Of a stretch of 64,000 nt of DNA, positions 1 to 9,200 are shown one piece after another. The notes below the pieces were generated by a model that saw nothing but the letters and a program-made list of their open reading frames with translations, ran no database searches and had not been told where the DNA came from. A program made the position numbers and the translations under genes. The DNA is from Cohnella sp. AR92 (GTDB lineage Bacteria; Bacillota; Bacilli; Paenibacillales; Paenibacillaceae): the NCBI RefSeq assembly GCF_003990975.1, contig NZ_RZJR01000003.1:1-64000 (forward strand). Direction: 5' to 3'. Positions within the stretch are counted from its first letter, which is position 1. The number at the start of each line of letters is the position of its first letter.

Positions 1-173
<173 letters not shown>

Positions 174-280
174 TAATAAGCCAACACAGGCAAGAAGATT
201 CTAATTTTACGTTAAATCGTGAACGCTAATTCGTTTCGTATCCGGTTATCAAGGCGCAAGCCTTGGACACCTAAACATGG

Positions 281-397
281 TTTGGTGATGATGGCAGAGG
301 GGTTCCACGCGTACCCATCTCGAACACGACCGTTAAGCCCTCTAACGCCGATGGTACTTGGACCGCAGGGTCCTGGGAGAGTAGGAAGTTGCCAAGC
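281..397 (+). rRNA. rrf: 5S rRNA
   Basis: A 117-base segment with typical Firmicutes 5S features: TTTGGTGATGATGGCAGAGG at the 5' end, the CCCATCTCGAACACG core, and a 3' end (GGAAGTTGCCAAGC) that pairs with the 5' end. It lies about 105 bases after the 23S gene, the normal rRNA operon order. Confidence 0.95.
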
Positions 398-417
398 CGG
401 TTCCGCTTAATACATAT

Positions 418-493
418 TCCCTGATAGCTCAGTTGGTAGAGCACTCGACTGTTAATCGAGTTGTCACAGGTTCGAGTCCTGTTCGGGGAGCCA
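418..493 (+). tRNA. tRNA-Asn (GUU)
   Basis: Complete cloverleaf: acceptor arm TCCCTGA/TCGGGGA, D-loop AGCTCAGTTGGTAGAGC, anticodon GTT in CTGTTAATC, T-arm GGTTCGAGTCC, and an encoded CCA at 491-493. First tRNA after the 5S gene. Confidence 0.97.
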
Positions 494-497
494 ACAT

Positions 498-589
498 GGA
501 GAGATACCCAAGTGGTTATAAGGGGCTCCTCTGCTAAGGGAGTAGACTGCGTAAGCGGTGCGAGGGTTCGAATCCCTCTCTCTCCGCCA
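498..589 (+). tRNA. tRNA-Ser (GCU)
   Basis: Class II tRNA of 92 bases with a long variable arm (GTAGACTGCGTAAGCGGTGC region), anticodon GCT in CTGCTAAG, acceptor GGAGAGA/TCTCTCC, T-arm GGTTCGAATCC and encoded CCA. Confidence 0.96.
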
Positions 590-636
590 CGAGGCCATTC
601 AGGCAGGCCTGCGGCGAATCAAATGGATAACAACAT

Positions 637-712
637 GGAGGCTTAGCTCAGCTGGGAGAGCATCTGCCTTACAAGCAGAGGGTCGGGGGTTCGATCCCCT
701 CAGCCTCCACCA
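637..712 (+). tRNA. tRNA-Val (UAC)
   Basis: Acceptor GGAGGCT/AGCCTCC, D-loop AGCTCAGCTGGGAGAGC, anticodon TAC in CTTACAAG, T-arm GGTTCGATCCC, encoded CCA at 710-712. Confidence 0.96.
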
Positions 713-797
713 CTTCACCCCAAAAAGTGAAGATGGACTTCGAAGAGTATTCCGATTACTTTTCGGGGACCCCGTAACAACACGAAACACCTTGCGC

Positions 798-874
798 GGA
801 GCCGTGGTGTAGAGGCCTAACATGCCTGCCTGTCACGCAGGAGACCGCGGGTTCGAATCCCGTCGGCTCCGCCA
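798..874 (+). tRNA. tRNA-Asp (GUC)
   Basis: Acceptor GGAGCCG/CGGCTCC, anticodon GTC in CTGTCACGC, T-arm GGTTCGAATCC, encoded CCA at 872-874. The 85-base gap to tRNA-Val holds no recognisable gene. Confidence 0.96.
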
Positions 875-890
875 CCAACCAACTTCATAT

Positions 891-965
891 GCGGAAATAG
901 CTCAGTGGTAGAGCATCTCGTTGCCAACGAGAAGGTCGCGGGTTCGAATCCCGTTTTCCGCTCCA
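891..965 (+). tRNA. tRNA-Gly (GCC)
   Basis: Acceptor GCGGAAA/TTTCCGC, D-loop AGCTCAGTGGTAGAGC, anticodon GCC in TTGCCAACG, T-arm GGTTCGAATCC, encoded CCA at 963-965. Last tRNA of the cluster. Confidence 0.96.
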
Positions 966-976
966 TCATCAAATTC

Positions 977-1006
977 AAAGAAACCCTTTACCGGGTTTCT
1001 TTTTTG
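977..1006 (+). terminator. Terminator of the rRNA-tRNA cluster
   Basis: Stem GAAACCC...GGGTTTC followed by a T-run, 15 bases after the last tRNA: a standard Rho-independent terminator. Confidence 0.85.
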
Positions 1007-1142
1007 TTTTCCTTAGCTTCTATGAGTAGCAAAATAGCATATAAAGACAACAATATATGTGAGGAAATCTACCGCAAAAGCTACGTTGATTCTGGTAATA
1101 TGGGAATAACCATACAGTTATACCATTCCAGAGGTGAGTCGA

Positions 1143-2381
1143 GTGCTTCGTATGATGATTGTCGACGATGAATCCAGGACGCTGGCTGGACTCCAAAGAT
1201 GTCTGCAATGGAGCGATTTAAATATACGCATCGTTGGACAAGCTAGCAACGGCAGGGATGCGATCCAACTGGCCGACCAGTTGAATCCGGATATTGTACT
1301 CACCGATATCCGCATGCCGGTCATTAACGGCATCGATCTCTCCAGAATGTTAAAAAAGAGCGTCCCGCGGACGAAGGTTATTTTTCTCACCGCTCATATG
1401 GATCCCGACTATATGAAATCGGCTTTTAAAGAAGGGATTGTCGATTACTTATTAAAGCCAGTCAATATTAAAGAACTCGAACAGACGATCCGGAAAACGG
1501 CAGACATATGCCGGCAAGAGAAAATGGAAGAGCAGCGGTTGGCGGAGCTGGAATCCATGCTTCGCGAGAGCTTGCCGCTTCTGCAAAGAGAATTTCTCGA
1601 AAGCTTGGTATTTGGCGAGATGGAAGCCCAAGAGGACATCATCGAACGTCTGGAATCTCTCGAACTGGGAATCCCCACGACCGGAAGCTACTTGGCGTTA
1701 TCGATTCAATTGGATGATTATGCGGCGCTTAAGAGACAATTCTCTGCCCGCGATATCGGGCGGCTGTCCAAGCGGCTACTCCGAGAGATAAAGGCCGCGT
1801 ATGATGAATCAGGCTTCGTATTCGAACTGAGGGAAGCCGAATATGTCGCGTTGTTGCATGCGGCCGGATCGACCGCGAATAGGGAAGGGCTTGCAGCGGA
1901 GCAAGTAAAGGCTCTGACGAAGGATATTAACAGGGTGCTCAATGAAACCGTCGGGCAGAACGCGACGATCGGAATCGGCCATTGGGTTGATAATCTGGAA
2001 AAGCTGAAGGACTCCTACTCTACGGCGTTACATGGCTCTTTGTACGTCGCACAGCCGGATTCGAACTCTTACAAAATGATTGAGCGCCTGAAAACCATTA
2101 TGAAAGAAAGATTTGCCGAGAATTTGTCTATCGGCCTCTTGGCGAATGAAGTGTTCATATCGCCTCATCATATGTGCTTGTTGTTTAAGAAAATAACCGG
2201 AGAAACGATCAATGGCTATTTAACCCGAATCCGGATTGAAGAAGCAAAGAAGCTGTTGATGCAGGGAACGAAGAAACTGCCCGAAGTTTGTCTGGAGGTC
2301 GGATATACCGACCCCAAATATTTCAGCAAGCTGTTCAAGAAACATACGGGAACGAATCCATCGGATTATAAGAAGGCTTAA
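1143..2381 (+). CDS. Response regulator, receiver + AraC-type HTH (YesN family)
   Basis: A 412-residue transcription factor. The N-terminal receiver domain (about 1-120) has acidic residues D8/D9, the phospho-acceptor D55 (in LTDIRMP), T83 and K105. The middle has no clear motif. The last about 95 residues form an AraC/XylS double helix-turn-helix ending in FKKHTGTNPSDYKKA. The GTG at 1143 is preferred because AGAGGTGA sits 5 bases upstream; an in-frame GTG at 1134 overlaps that site. No histidine kinase gene is adjacent, so it is an orphan here. It lies directly before three subtilase genes in the same direction, with a terminator between, and may control them (inference). In this family such proteins usually answer to a YesM-type kinase and control polymer-degrading genes. 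Confidence 0.92.
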   Translation: MLRMMIVDDESRTLAGLQRCLQWSDLNIRIVGQASNGRDAIQLADQLNPDIVLTDIRMPVINGIDLSRMLKKSVPRTKVIFLTAHMDPDYMKSAFKEGIVDYLLKPVNIKELEQTIRKTADICRQEKMEEQRLAELESMLRESLPLLQREFLESLVFGEMEAQEDIIERLESLELGIPTTGSYLALSIQLDDYAALKRQFSARDIGRLSKRLLREIKAAYDESGFVFELREAEYVALLHAAGSTANREGLAAEQVKALTKDINRVLNETVGQNATIGIGHWVDNLEKLKDSYSTALHGSLYVAQPDSNSYKMIERLKTIMKERFAENLSIGLLANEVFISPHHMCLLFKKITGETINGYLTRIRIEEAKKLLMQGTKKLPEVCLEVGYTDPKYFSKLFKKHTGTNPSDYKKA

Positions 2382-2389
2382 TAGATCGG

Positions 2390-2418
2390 AAGCACCGCCA
2401 CAGGCGGTGCTTTTCTAT
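2390..2418 (+). terminator. Terminator after the response regulator
   Basis: AGCACCGCC-ACA-GGCGGTGCTTTTCTATTTT: 9-bp GC-rich stem and T-rich tail, just after the stop codon. It separates the regulator from the subtilase genes. Confidence 0.85.
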
Positions 2419-2544
2419 TTTATCGGCCGCCAAGCGGCAAAAATCAGAAGAATAGACACCTTCATCGCACAATCGCCTACCTCAACCCTATCTGGATACC
2501 GCTAGAATGTAAGTTATACTCACATAGCAGGAGGAGAGGAACAC

Positions 2545-5500
2545 TTGGAGAGTAAAAGGATGAAACAATCTTTATCGGTCATCTTATCAGTCGGAATGTT
2601 ATTCGGCTCGATGATGAATCCGGCAGCCCATGCCGAGTCTAACGGGCCCGCAAGCGGTTCGCTGTCTGCAGAACCTTCGCAGACATCGGACCGCATTATT
2701 GTGAAATATAAAGACGGCGCGGATCGACAAAAATTGTATGCGAAATATGCGTTAAAGGCGATGGAGCAGCTGAAACTGCCCAATACCAGCCTGGACGTAT
2801 TGGAAGTTTCGCCTAGGGCGAATGTGTCGAGCGTGATCGATTCGTTGGAACAGGATCCGAACGTGCTCTATGCGGAGCCGGATATCCAAATCCGAAGTTC
2901 AAGCCCGAGCGGTCAATTTCCGGCCGGTTCGAATCCAGCAAACGAAGCTTCGTCAACCTCGGTACCTGCGGGAACCGCGTCGATCGCACCAGCTAGCTCA
3001 ATGGAGGCCTTGAGTCTTTTCTCCTCCCCTTCTCAGCCTAACGATCCGCATTTCCCCGAACAATGGGGCCTCCAAAATATCGGTCAAAATTTGCCTAATC
3101 AGACACCGTCCATGGCGACATGGGATATCGATATGGATGTGCCGGAAGCTTGGCAAATCACGCAGGGCTCCGACGATGCGATCGTTGCCATTATTGATAC
3201 GGGCGTTGAGATCGATCACCCCGATCTGCAAGACAGCATCTGGACAAACAAAGGAGAAATAGCGGGCAACGGCAAGGACGATGATGGCAACGGCTTTGTC
3301 GATGACGTGCACGGCTGGAACTTCTACGGCGGGAATAATTCGCTCTATAACATTTTCGATGATGACCTTCAAGGTACGCAAATGGCCGGAGTGATTGCGG
3401 CTGCCGCGAATAACGAAATCGGTATTGCCGGCGTCGCGCCTCATGCGAAGATCATGCCGCTCAAGGTGATCGGGGCGAATGGGGCGGGATATGTGTCCGA
3501 TGTCATATGGGCCATCGAATACGCTGAACGAATGGGAGCGAAAGTCGTCAACATTAGTTGGTCTCTAACGGAATACAGCCAAGCGTTAAAGGATGCCATC
3601 GACAATTCTTCCATGCTGTTCGTTGCCATTGCCGGCGTGGATTATTTGAACACAAAAGACGAGGCTCCCGAATATCCGGCAGCCTATGACAGCGACAATG
3701 TTCTCTCCGTAACGGGAATAGATCCCCATGGCAACCCCATCAATGCTTATTCTGTTCGGGGGAAGAACGTAGATCTATCCGCGCCAAACACAAATATTTG
3801 GACAACCATTCCAACCAGAAACCCCGGAATCGGCGCGCAAATCGATAACGGCAAGTATAAAGTCGTTTATAACGGGATCGGCTTCGAGAGCATTCAATCC
3901 GATGAATCTCGAATTGCCGCTTTCGATCGGGCGATTCAATACTTCGGCAAGGCCAAACCTTCCATTCTTCTCGTGCAGGATGACGAATGGCAAGCGATCG
4001 GCAGCGACAACAATTATTTGCCGCTCTATCAATCTTTGCTGGGTACCTCAGGCTTTCAATATGACACGATGACCGTTGCCTACGGCGACGACGGCCCATC
4101 GCTGGACAAGTTGAAATCGTATGATCTCGTCGTTTGGTTTACAGGGGATGGAGTAGGTTTGGACTATCAGAATTATCAGATTGGTTCTTACACCACCCCA
4201 CTGAAAGAAGCAGACCAAGAGAGCTTGACAGCCTATTTGAACGGCGGAGGCAATTTACTGCTGACAGGTTCAGCGACGCTGCTAGGCAACGAGTTCTCCC
4301 CCTTTGTGAAGGACATTCTGCATTTGGATGCCGTAAGAAATAATTATTCCAGGTCAGGCGAAATCTGGGACAAAGCAGAAGGAGCGCCTGGCACGTTGAA
4401 TGACGGGCTCTCGTTCGACATGTTCTCGAGTTTTACTTACGATGACATGGTATCAAACGATCCTTCCATAACGACCGTCAATTTGAACGCGGTGCTTGAG
4501 GATTATGCCTATACCAGTGGCTTTGAATTTCCCGCGGCTTACGCCTCGGGGGTTGCGGCTTTGATTTACAGCCAATATCCGACAGAGGACGCTTCCGTTG
4601 TCAAGGAAAGAATGATCCTTAACGGCAAGCCGTTCTATCCGGATGAAGATGTCACGGCCAGCAATAAAATGGTGGACGCGTACAAAGCGCTGACCGATAA
4701 CGACCTCCCAGGTCAACCTTATATCGGGGAAAGTTATTCCGATACGCTTGATGCAGAGACGGATGCCCATGATGTGTACTATATCAACTTGCATAAAGGC
4801 GACCAATTGGACCTTACTCTGGCAGGCGATTCGGGAACGGATTTCGACTTGCATCTGTTTGATCCCACCGCTCAATCTTTATATGATACCCAGAAAGTGG
4901 CGGCAAGCTCGGAGACAAGAGAAAGCTCCGCTGAATCGATCTCCTATGCAGCGACTGTAACAGGAACCTATTTTATTGACGTAGCTGCATACAGCGGCGC
5001 GGGCGGATATACCATCAGCGCACAGAGGACCCCCGTTCACCAGACGGGAACCTACGAGGACACCGATGAGGCTCTTGCTTTTACCGGATCTTGGTCGACC
5101 AAGACGGATGCTGGACATTCGGGAGGCACGGCAAAGCAGTTAGATGCAGCCGGCAGCGTTGAATTCTCGTTTACGGGCGGCCAAATCGAATGGATCGGCT
5201 ATAAAAATAACGAGCAAGGAATAGCGGATGTCTTTATCGATGGAGTAAAAGTCAAATCGGTATCCCTATACAGCGAATCTCCGCAAACGCAGCAAGTTCT
5301 CTTCAGCGAGTCATTGCCTCTTGGCGGACATGCGATCTCCATCAAGTGGACGGGGAAATCGGACCCGGCAGCGAAGAAATCGGCGAATTCGATTAATATC
5401 GATGCCTTGCGCGTTGTGACGGCAACCAAATCGTATACGGTGAGAACCGAAGAGCAAGATTCGTCCTTCGCTTTCTACGGGACATGGACCGCCTTGAATA

Positions 5501-6246
5501 ACGAGAACTATTCGGGAGGACGGACCAAATCGACAAGCGCCAAAGGCGCCTACGTTACTATTCCTTTCACGGGTACAAAGGTCGTGCTGCTGGCTACTGC
5601 CATACCTAATGGCGGAAAGGCGAAAATCATGATCGATAATCGACCGGAAACAGCCCGAATAGTAGATTTCTATAGCGCTGCTTCCAAATACCAAGTCGCT
5701 ATGTTCGATTCGGGAGAGTTGGAGTATGGCCGGCATACGCTCCATGTAATGAACATTGGCGAGCATAATGCGAGCTCCGCCGGGTTTACGATCGATGTGG
5801 ATGCGATTGTGGTAACGAAGCCTTCCTCCGCGAATGAAGTCACCAAATGGTACGAGGAGTCCAATCCCTATGTGAACCTGCATGGCACATGGACGTACTC
5901 GATGAATGGCAAATATTCGGATAGGAGCGCCGCCTATACCGATCTCGCAGGAAACTATGCGGAGCTTTATTTCGTCGGCTCGAAGGTTAGCGTACTGGCG
6001 ACTACCGGGCCTAATCGAGGGAAAGTCTATGTTTACGTGGATGGGAATCTAGTAACGGACGAGCCTATTGATCTCTATAACGAGACCTACCGTTTCCAAG
6101 TTCCTATCTTTGAATCCGCAGAGCTGCCTGGCGGAAGCCATACGATCAAAGTGGTGAACGCAGGCGAGAAGAATGGGCTTTCTACTGGAAATTATGTCTC
6201 TATCGATGCGTTTCTTGTCACTTATTCTGTGGGAAAAGGGGAATAA
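2545..6246 (+). CDS. Secreted S8 subtilase-like protein, catalytic residues lost (pseudoprotease)
   Basis: 1233 residues. The TTG start is 5 bases after AGGAGGAGAGGA; an in-frame ATG at 2560 is the alternative. Order: signal peptide (about 1-30, ending AAHAES), propeptide-like segment (RIIVKYKDG about 51 to YAEPD about 113), S8 core (about 170-700) split by a Rossmann/GATase-like insertion (about 425-590), PPC domain (about 725-830), and three beta-sandwich carbohydrate-binding-like modules to the C terminus. Against its paralogue at 11272 the catalytic Asp is kept (D218 in IIDTG), but the His of HGTQVAG is Q276 (LQGTQMAG), the oxyanion Asn of AGN is V365 (AGVD), and the Ser of SGTSF is E661 (SGFEF). 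It should therefore bind but not cut, or act as a chaperone, decoy or scaffold; that role is inference. Three bases separate its stop from the next gene, so both are probably co-transcribed. Confidence 0.9.
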   Translation: MESKRMKQSLSVILSVGMLFGSMMNPAAHAESNGPASGSLSAEPSQTSDRIIVKYKDGADRQKLYAKYALKAMEQLKLPNTSLDVLEVSPRANVSSVIDSLEQDPNVLYAEPDIQIRSSSPSGQFPAGSNPANEASSTSVPAGTASIAPASSMEALSLFSSPSQPNDPHFPEQWGLQNIGQNLPNQTPSMATWDIDMDVPEAWQITQGSDDAIVAIIDTGVEIDHPDLQDSIWTNKGEIAGNGKDDDGNGFVDDVHGWNFYGGNNSLYNIFDDDLQGTQMAGVIAAAANNEIGIAGVAPHAKIMPLKVIGANGAGYVSDVIWAIEYAERMGAKVVNISWSLTEYSQALKDAIDNSSMLFVAIAGVDYLNTKDEAPEYPAAYDSDNVLSVTGIDPHGNPINAYSVRGKNVDLSAPNTNIWTTIPTRNPGIGAQIDNGKYKVVYNGIGFESIQSDESRIAAFDRAIQYFGKAKPSILLVQDDEWQAIGSDNNYLPLYQSLLGTSGFQYDTMTVAYGDDGPSLDKLKSYDLVVWFTGDGVGLDYQNYQIGSYTTPLKEADQESLTAYLNGGGNLLLTGSATLLGNEFSPFVKDILHLDAVRNNYSRSGEIWDKAEGAPGTLNDGLSFDMFSSFTYDDMVSNDPSITTVNLNAVLEDYAYTSGFEFPAAYASGVAALIYSQYPTEDASVVKERMILNGKPFYPDEDVTASNKMVDAYKALTDNDLPGQPYIGESYSDTLDAETDAHDVYYINLHKGDQLDLTLAGDSGTDFDLHLFDPTAQSLYDTQKVAASSETRESSAESISYAATVTGTYFIDVAAYSGAGGYTISAQRTPVHQTGTYEDTDEALAFTGSWSTKTDAGHSGGTAKQLDAAGSVEFSFTGGQIEWIGYKNNEQGIADVFIDGVKVKSVSLYSESPQTQQVLFSESLPLGGHAISIKWTGKSDPAAKKSANSINIDALRVVTATKSYTVRTEEQDSSFAFYGTWTALNNENYSGGRTKSTSAKGAYVTIPFTGTKVVLLATAIPNGGKAKIMIDNRPETARIVDFYSAASKYQVAMFDSGELEYGRHTLHVMNIGEHNASSAGFTIDVDAIVVTKPSSANEVTKWYEESNPYVNLHGTWTYSMNGKYSDRSAAYTDLAGNYAELYFVGSKVSVLATTGPNRGKVYVYVDGNLVTDEPIDLYNETYRFQVPIFESAELPGGSHTIKVVNAGEKNGLSTGNYVSIDAFLVTYSVGKGE

Positions 6247-6249
6247 ACC

Positions 6250-9200
6250 TTGAAGAAATTATTTACGAAACAGACAATCTCATTTGCGGCGGCCCTGCTC
6301 CTGGCGTTCCAAGGCTCGGCTTATAGCATGGCTGCGGCTCCCGCTAGTTCGATTCAACCCGATAAACTAGCCCGGTCCATTCAGGAGAAGATCTCCCAAG
6401 TGAAACCAGAAGCATTCTCTGAAGGGACGCCAGACGTATACGTTTCCCCCGAGATCGACACCGATTCGTCTGACAAGATAAAAGTCATCGTACAGTTGAG
6501 CGGCTCTCCCGTATCGGTAGGGAAGTACAATCTCCATCTGCAAAAGAGATCTCTCACTACCCAAACCATCCAGGCGCTGGAAAAGACCGTTAACGCGGAG
6601 CAATCCACTTTTGTAAGCGGGGCTCGTTCCGAGGGCGTTAGCCTGAAGGTGAATCGTCAATATAACACGGTCTTGAATGGCTTGGAAGTGACGATTCCCG
6701 CCAATCAAATTTCGGAGCTGGCGAAGATGCCTGGAGTGAAGGGGATCTATGAGAACCGGACCTATTATCCGCTGGACACCGCTGTTGCCGACGAGACGGA
6801 AGCAACGACCGGCGGCGATAAAGAATTTGATATCAACCCGCTTGAACAGCTTGGCGTCCCCGAGGCATGGGCGGAAGGCTTAACCGGCAAGGGAATGAAA
6901 ATCGGGGTTCTCGATACCGGGGTGGATTATCTTCATCCGGATTTAAAGGATGCCTATGTGAAGGATAAAAGCTATGACGTCTTCCATGATGATGACGATC
7001 CTTACGAAGATCTGCCCGACGAGAATGACCATTATGAAGGTTCCCACCACGGAACGCACGTATCGGGCACGATTGTCGGAAGAGCCGCGAATGACACCGA
7101 TCTTCCTGTCCAGAAAGGAATCGCATACGATGCGGCGCTGTATTCGTATAAGGTTCTGGGAAAGACGTTGCAAAGCGACGGCTCTTGGGGGGACAGCGGC
7201 ACCTCTGCGGTAATCATTGCCGGTATTGAACGAGCCGTTAAAGATGGAATGGACGTAATCAACATGTCGCTGGGATCGGACTCGGAGAAAAGCCCTTATA
7301 CGGCAGAAGCGATTGCGGTGAATAATGCTACGCTTGCCGGAGTCGTTGTCGTTGTGGCTAACGGGAATGCGGGCGATTCCGGTCCGTACTACTATTCGAT
7401 GGGTTCGCCTGCCAGTGCTTCTTTCGCCATTTCCGTAGCTGCTGCAAACAGCAAGAATAACAAATACGAGACTTCCATCGCTAGAGTCTATCCAGAGATG
7501 GTCCCAGTGACTACATCGATCGAAGACGATGATCGGTCGATAGATTGGGGTACTCCTAACAACTGGACTCAAGTAGACGGCGACCAATACACCGCCGGTC
7601 ATGCCAAAACGTTGACCAGCGGGGGACCGACAGTAAACTTCCCGTTTAAAGGAACAGGCGTGAAATTGCTAGCTTCCAAAACGCCGAGCAGCGGGACCAT
7701 ACAGGTGTTCGTGGATGACGGCAATAATGGTGTTTATCCAATAAATTTAAATAGTGCTTCCGAAGAGAATCAGGTAACGGTATTGGAAGTAACCGATTTA
7801 CCGAATGGTCCGCACAAGCTTGGTATCCAGGCATCCGGCGCTAACGCAATCATCGATCAGATTCAAGTGACAAGCCTCGTACCTTCCATCGCGGCGGCAA
7901 GCGGCCAAGCGTTGGAATCCTCCGAGACTAATCAGGCAGAACCAACGGCCGAACCAACGGCCGAACCAACGGCCGAACCAACGGCAGAACCAACGGCAGA
8001 ACCAACGACAGAACCAACGGCAGAACCAATGGCCGAGCCAACGACAGAGTCAACGGCAGAACCAACGGCAGAATCAACGACAGAGCCAACGGCAGAATCA
8101 ACGACAGAGCCAACGGCAGAGCCGACAGAGGAGCTTGATTATCAACCGATCGACTTGGTGTCCTGGAAGAATGGGCAAACCGATTTCGACGCGATGTTTG
8201 GCGCGGCGCCGATCGAGGCTGTATATGTGGGGCTGGGCGATAAGTCCGATTATGCCCATGTCGATGTAGCCGGCAAGATCGCCTTTGTTTCGCGCGGATA
8301 TGTTGATTTGGTTGGTAAAATTAATAATGCCAAAGAGCATGGCGCGATCGCTGTCATCATGTTTAACGGGATCGATAAGGTCGTTGACGGCGTGCCTGTC
8401 CCCGATTTATCCGAATCCATTAACGGGAGAGACGGTCAGATTGGCGATTTGCTAGCGGTAGGAGCAACCCCTAACGGCTTGCCGACATTCGATATGGCGG
8501 GTCGGGAAGGACGTGCCCTTGCAAGGCAACTACTGGAACAGCCGGAGGAACCGCTATACTTCTCATTCGGCGAGTCTTTCAACGAAGTGCTTGACCCGGG
8601 GGATCACATTGCCGGCTTTAGTTCCCGAGGACCGGTATCGGATAACAACTACTCCATCAAGCCGGATATCAGCGGACCGGGGGTCAATATCTATTCGACT
8701 TGGCCTGCCTATGGGAATGTCGACCCGAATGCCAATTATAAGGAAGCCTACAATCGAATCAGCGGAACAAGCATGGCTACTCCGCATATTGCCGGCCTTT
8801 CGCTTCTCTTGAAGCAAGAGCATCCGAATTGGACGCCTTTCGATATTCGCGCCGCCTTGGCCAATACGTCCGATTTGTTGAGCGATAAGGAAGGAACTCT
8901 GTACGATGTGTACTCGCAAGGAGCGGGACGCGCGGACTTGGCGAATGCCATCAAGACGCCGGCGTTGCTGAAGGCGATGGATGACACGACGATCTACGAT
9001 GAGAACATGAACGTAAAGACATTGGCAAGTCAGGCCGTCAGCCTTAGCTTCGGGGCATTGGAGGCAGGGGCGGATGCGGTATCCAAGCCGTTGCGACTGG
9101 AGAATAAATCGTCCGGCGCTGTTACCTATATAGCTAAAGTGGAGATGCATCCGAAAGTAACGTCCGATCCGAACGATCCGATCGATACGCCTGATCCGAA

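Noticed and set aside
219-1171. Several short reading frames over the 5S and tRNA genes
   Set aside because: They cover structural RNA genes and have no protein-like features.
3307-3318. His in DVHGW of the dead subtilase as a possible catalytic residue
   Set aside because: The same DVHGW is present in the active paralogue in addition to its true HGTQVAG, so it is not the catalytic His.
7936-8127. Repeat array considered as CRISPR
   Set aside because: 12-bp units without spacers, in frame inside a coding gene.
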